The notes beneath the pieces are model-generated. The model was not told the origin of the DNA. It worked only from the letters and a program-made list of their open reading frames with translations, and made no database searches. The position numbers and the translations under genes were made by a program. Source: an uncultured bacterium (GTDB taxonomy: Bacteria; Fidelibacterota; Marinisomatia; Marinisomatales; UBA1611). Taken from it: a stretch of DNA of 5,995 nucleotides. Below are positions 5,396 to 5,995 of the stretch, piece after piece (the first letter of the stretch is position 1; the number at the start of each line of letters is the position of its first letter). The DNA lies in the NCBI GenBank assembly GCA_938092125.1, contig CALKMQ010000171.1, positions 1-5,995 on the forward strand, in the 5' to 3' direction.

Positions 5396-5995
5396 CCCTG
5401 CTAAACTTTTTGATACTAGCTCTGCTATATCCATTACTTTCATTTTTTCATCATTGCCAGTTACCTTCATTCCATCTTCCATCATTATATTACAAAAATT
5501 ACATGCAGTTGCAACTGTAGTCGCTCCAGTATCAGCGGCTTGTTTAAACCGGTTATGATTTATTCTTTCACCAGTTTTTATTTCATACCACATATTTCCC
5601 CCGCCAGCACCACAACAAAAGCTCTCTTCTCTAGATTTTTCCATTTCTTTGAGTTTGCCATCTTTCATGATTGATTGAATCACGTCTCTTGGGGCATCAT
5701 ATTCATCATTGTGACGGCCAAGATAGCACGCATCATGATACGTAACATCTTCATCCATCCATGCTTTTGGATTTATCTTTCCTTCAGTGACTAATTGACC
5801 TATATATTGGGAGTGGTGTACAACTTCAAGATCAGCTCCGAGTTCTGCGTAATCATTTTTTAACGTTGTAAAGCAGTGCGGACATTGGGTAACAATTTTT
5901 TTAAATTTATATTTACCAAATGTTTCCAAGTTTTTTTCTGCCATGGTTTGAAATAAGTATTCATTTCCTATCCTCCTAGCTGAATCACCTGTACA
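5393..5995 (-). CDS. Two-CCG-domain (Fe-S) oxidoreductase, HdrB-like, C-terminal part (cut by window)
   Basis: The - strand frame is open from the window edge to TAG at 5393-5395, giving the last 200 residues of a larger protein. It begins CTGDSARRIGNEYLFQ, which aligns with the interior of family members, so the ATG at 5942-5944 is an internal methionine, not the start. Two CCG (cysteine-rich) modules of the heterodisulfide-reductase HdrB/GlpC/LutA type are visible. The first contributes Cys1, then Cys38 and Cys41 (QCPHC), with VVHHSQ following. The second has Cys90 (DACYLGRHN), Cys127-Cys128 (FCCGAGGGNMW) and Cys165/Cys168 (CNFC). Spacings are 36 residues in each interval, the canonical CCG pattern for a noncubane [4Fe-4S] cluster. 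Such proteins accept electrons from flavoproteins; the N-terminal CTGD...RRxGNE pattern resembles large membrane oxidoreductases encoded near etfAB (ETF:menaquinone type), but the membrane and ferredoxin domains lie outside the window, so that is inference. Confidence 0.92.
   Translation of the reverse strand, partial: CTGDSARRIGNEYLFQTMAEKNLETFGKYKFKKIVTQCPHCFTTLKNDYAELGADLEVVHHSQYIGQLVTEGKINPKAWMDEDVTYHDACYLGRHNDEYDAPRDVIQSIMKDGKLKEMEKSREESFCCGAGGGNMWYEIKTGERINHNRFKQAADTGATTVATACNFCNIMMEDGMKVTGNDEKMKVMDIAELVSKSLAG

Noticed and set aside
5393..5944. Complete 183-residue Fe-S protein starting at ATG 5944 on the - strand
   Set aside because: The frame stays open to the window edge and the upstream residues CTGDSARRIGNEYLF match the family interior, so this ATG is internal and the gene is partial.

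Overview
The window is AT-rich (roughly two thirds A+T by eye) and almost fully coding, with seven recognisable genes on the + strand and one on the - strand. No stretch longer than about 30 bases lies outside genes, so there is no sizeable intergenic region. No RNA gene, mobile element, CRISPR array or clear promoter was seen. Most + strand start codons lack a convincing Shine-Dalgarno sequence and sit behind short A/T-rich leaders. That feature, the low GC and a DUF2480-family gene beside suf genes all fit a marine member of the Bacteroidota/FCB group (for example a flavobacterial, Balneola-like or Marinimicrobia-type lineage). However, the long-form SufT and the large CCG-domain iron-sulfur protein are not typical of classical Flavobacteria, so the assignment is tentative.

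Bases 1-2242 are the distal half of a SUF iron-sulfur cluster assembly locus: the C-terminal part of SufE (sulfur acceptor), a complete SufT (DUF59/MIP18-type maturation factor), a complete SufS (group II cysteine desulfurase), and an 82-residue DUF2480-family protein about half the usual length. SufS releases sulfur from cysteine, SufE takes it over, the SufBCD scaffold (not in the window, presumably upstream) builds the cluster, and SufT probably helps mature target proteins. Spacing is very tight: a 4-base ATGA overlap, then gaps of 7 and 1 bases.

Bases 2245-3523 continue the same strand with a dCMP/cytidine deaminase-family enzyme (2-base gap) and an isopenicillin-N-synthase-like 2-oxoglutarate/Fe(II) oxygenase of unknown substrate (16-base gap). 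After another 26 bases comes a 612-residue cation:proton antiporter with a C-terminal TrkA/RCK-type nucleotide-binding module (3550-5388). All seven + strand genes could be read as one transcript, although the last gene may be independent.

The antiporter gene meets, tail to tail and only 4 bases apart, the 3' end of a - strand gene (5393-5995, cut by the window edge). It encodes the C-terminal 200 residues of a two-CCG-domain (Fe-S) oxidoreductase of the HdrB-like, ETF-associated type.

No wholly new system is evident. The most notable points are the single-unit DUF2480 protein embedded in the suf locus, the uncharacterised Fe(II)/2OG oxygenase downstream of it, and the unusual features of the antiporter.
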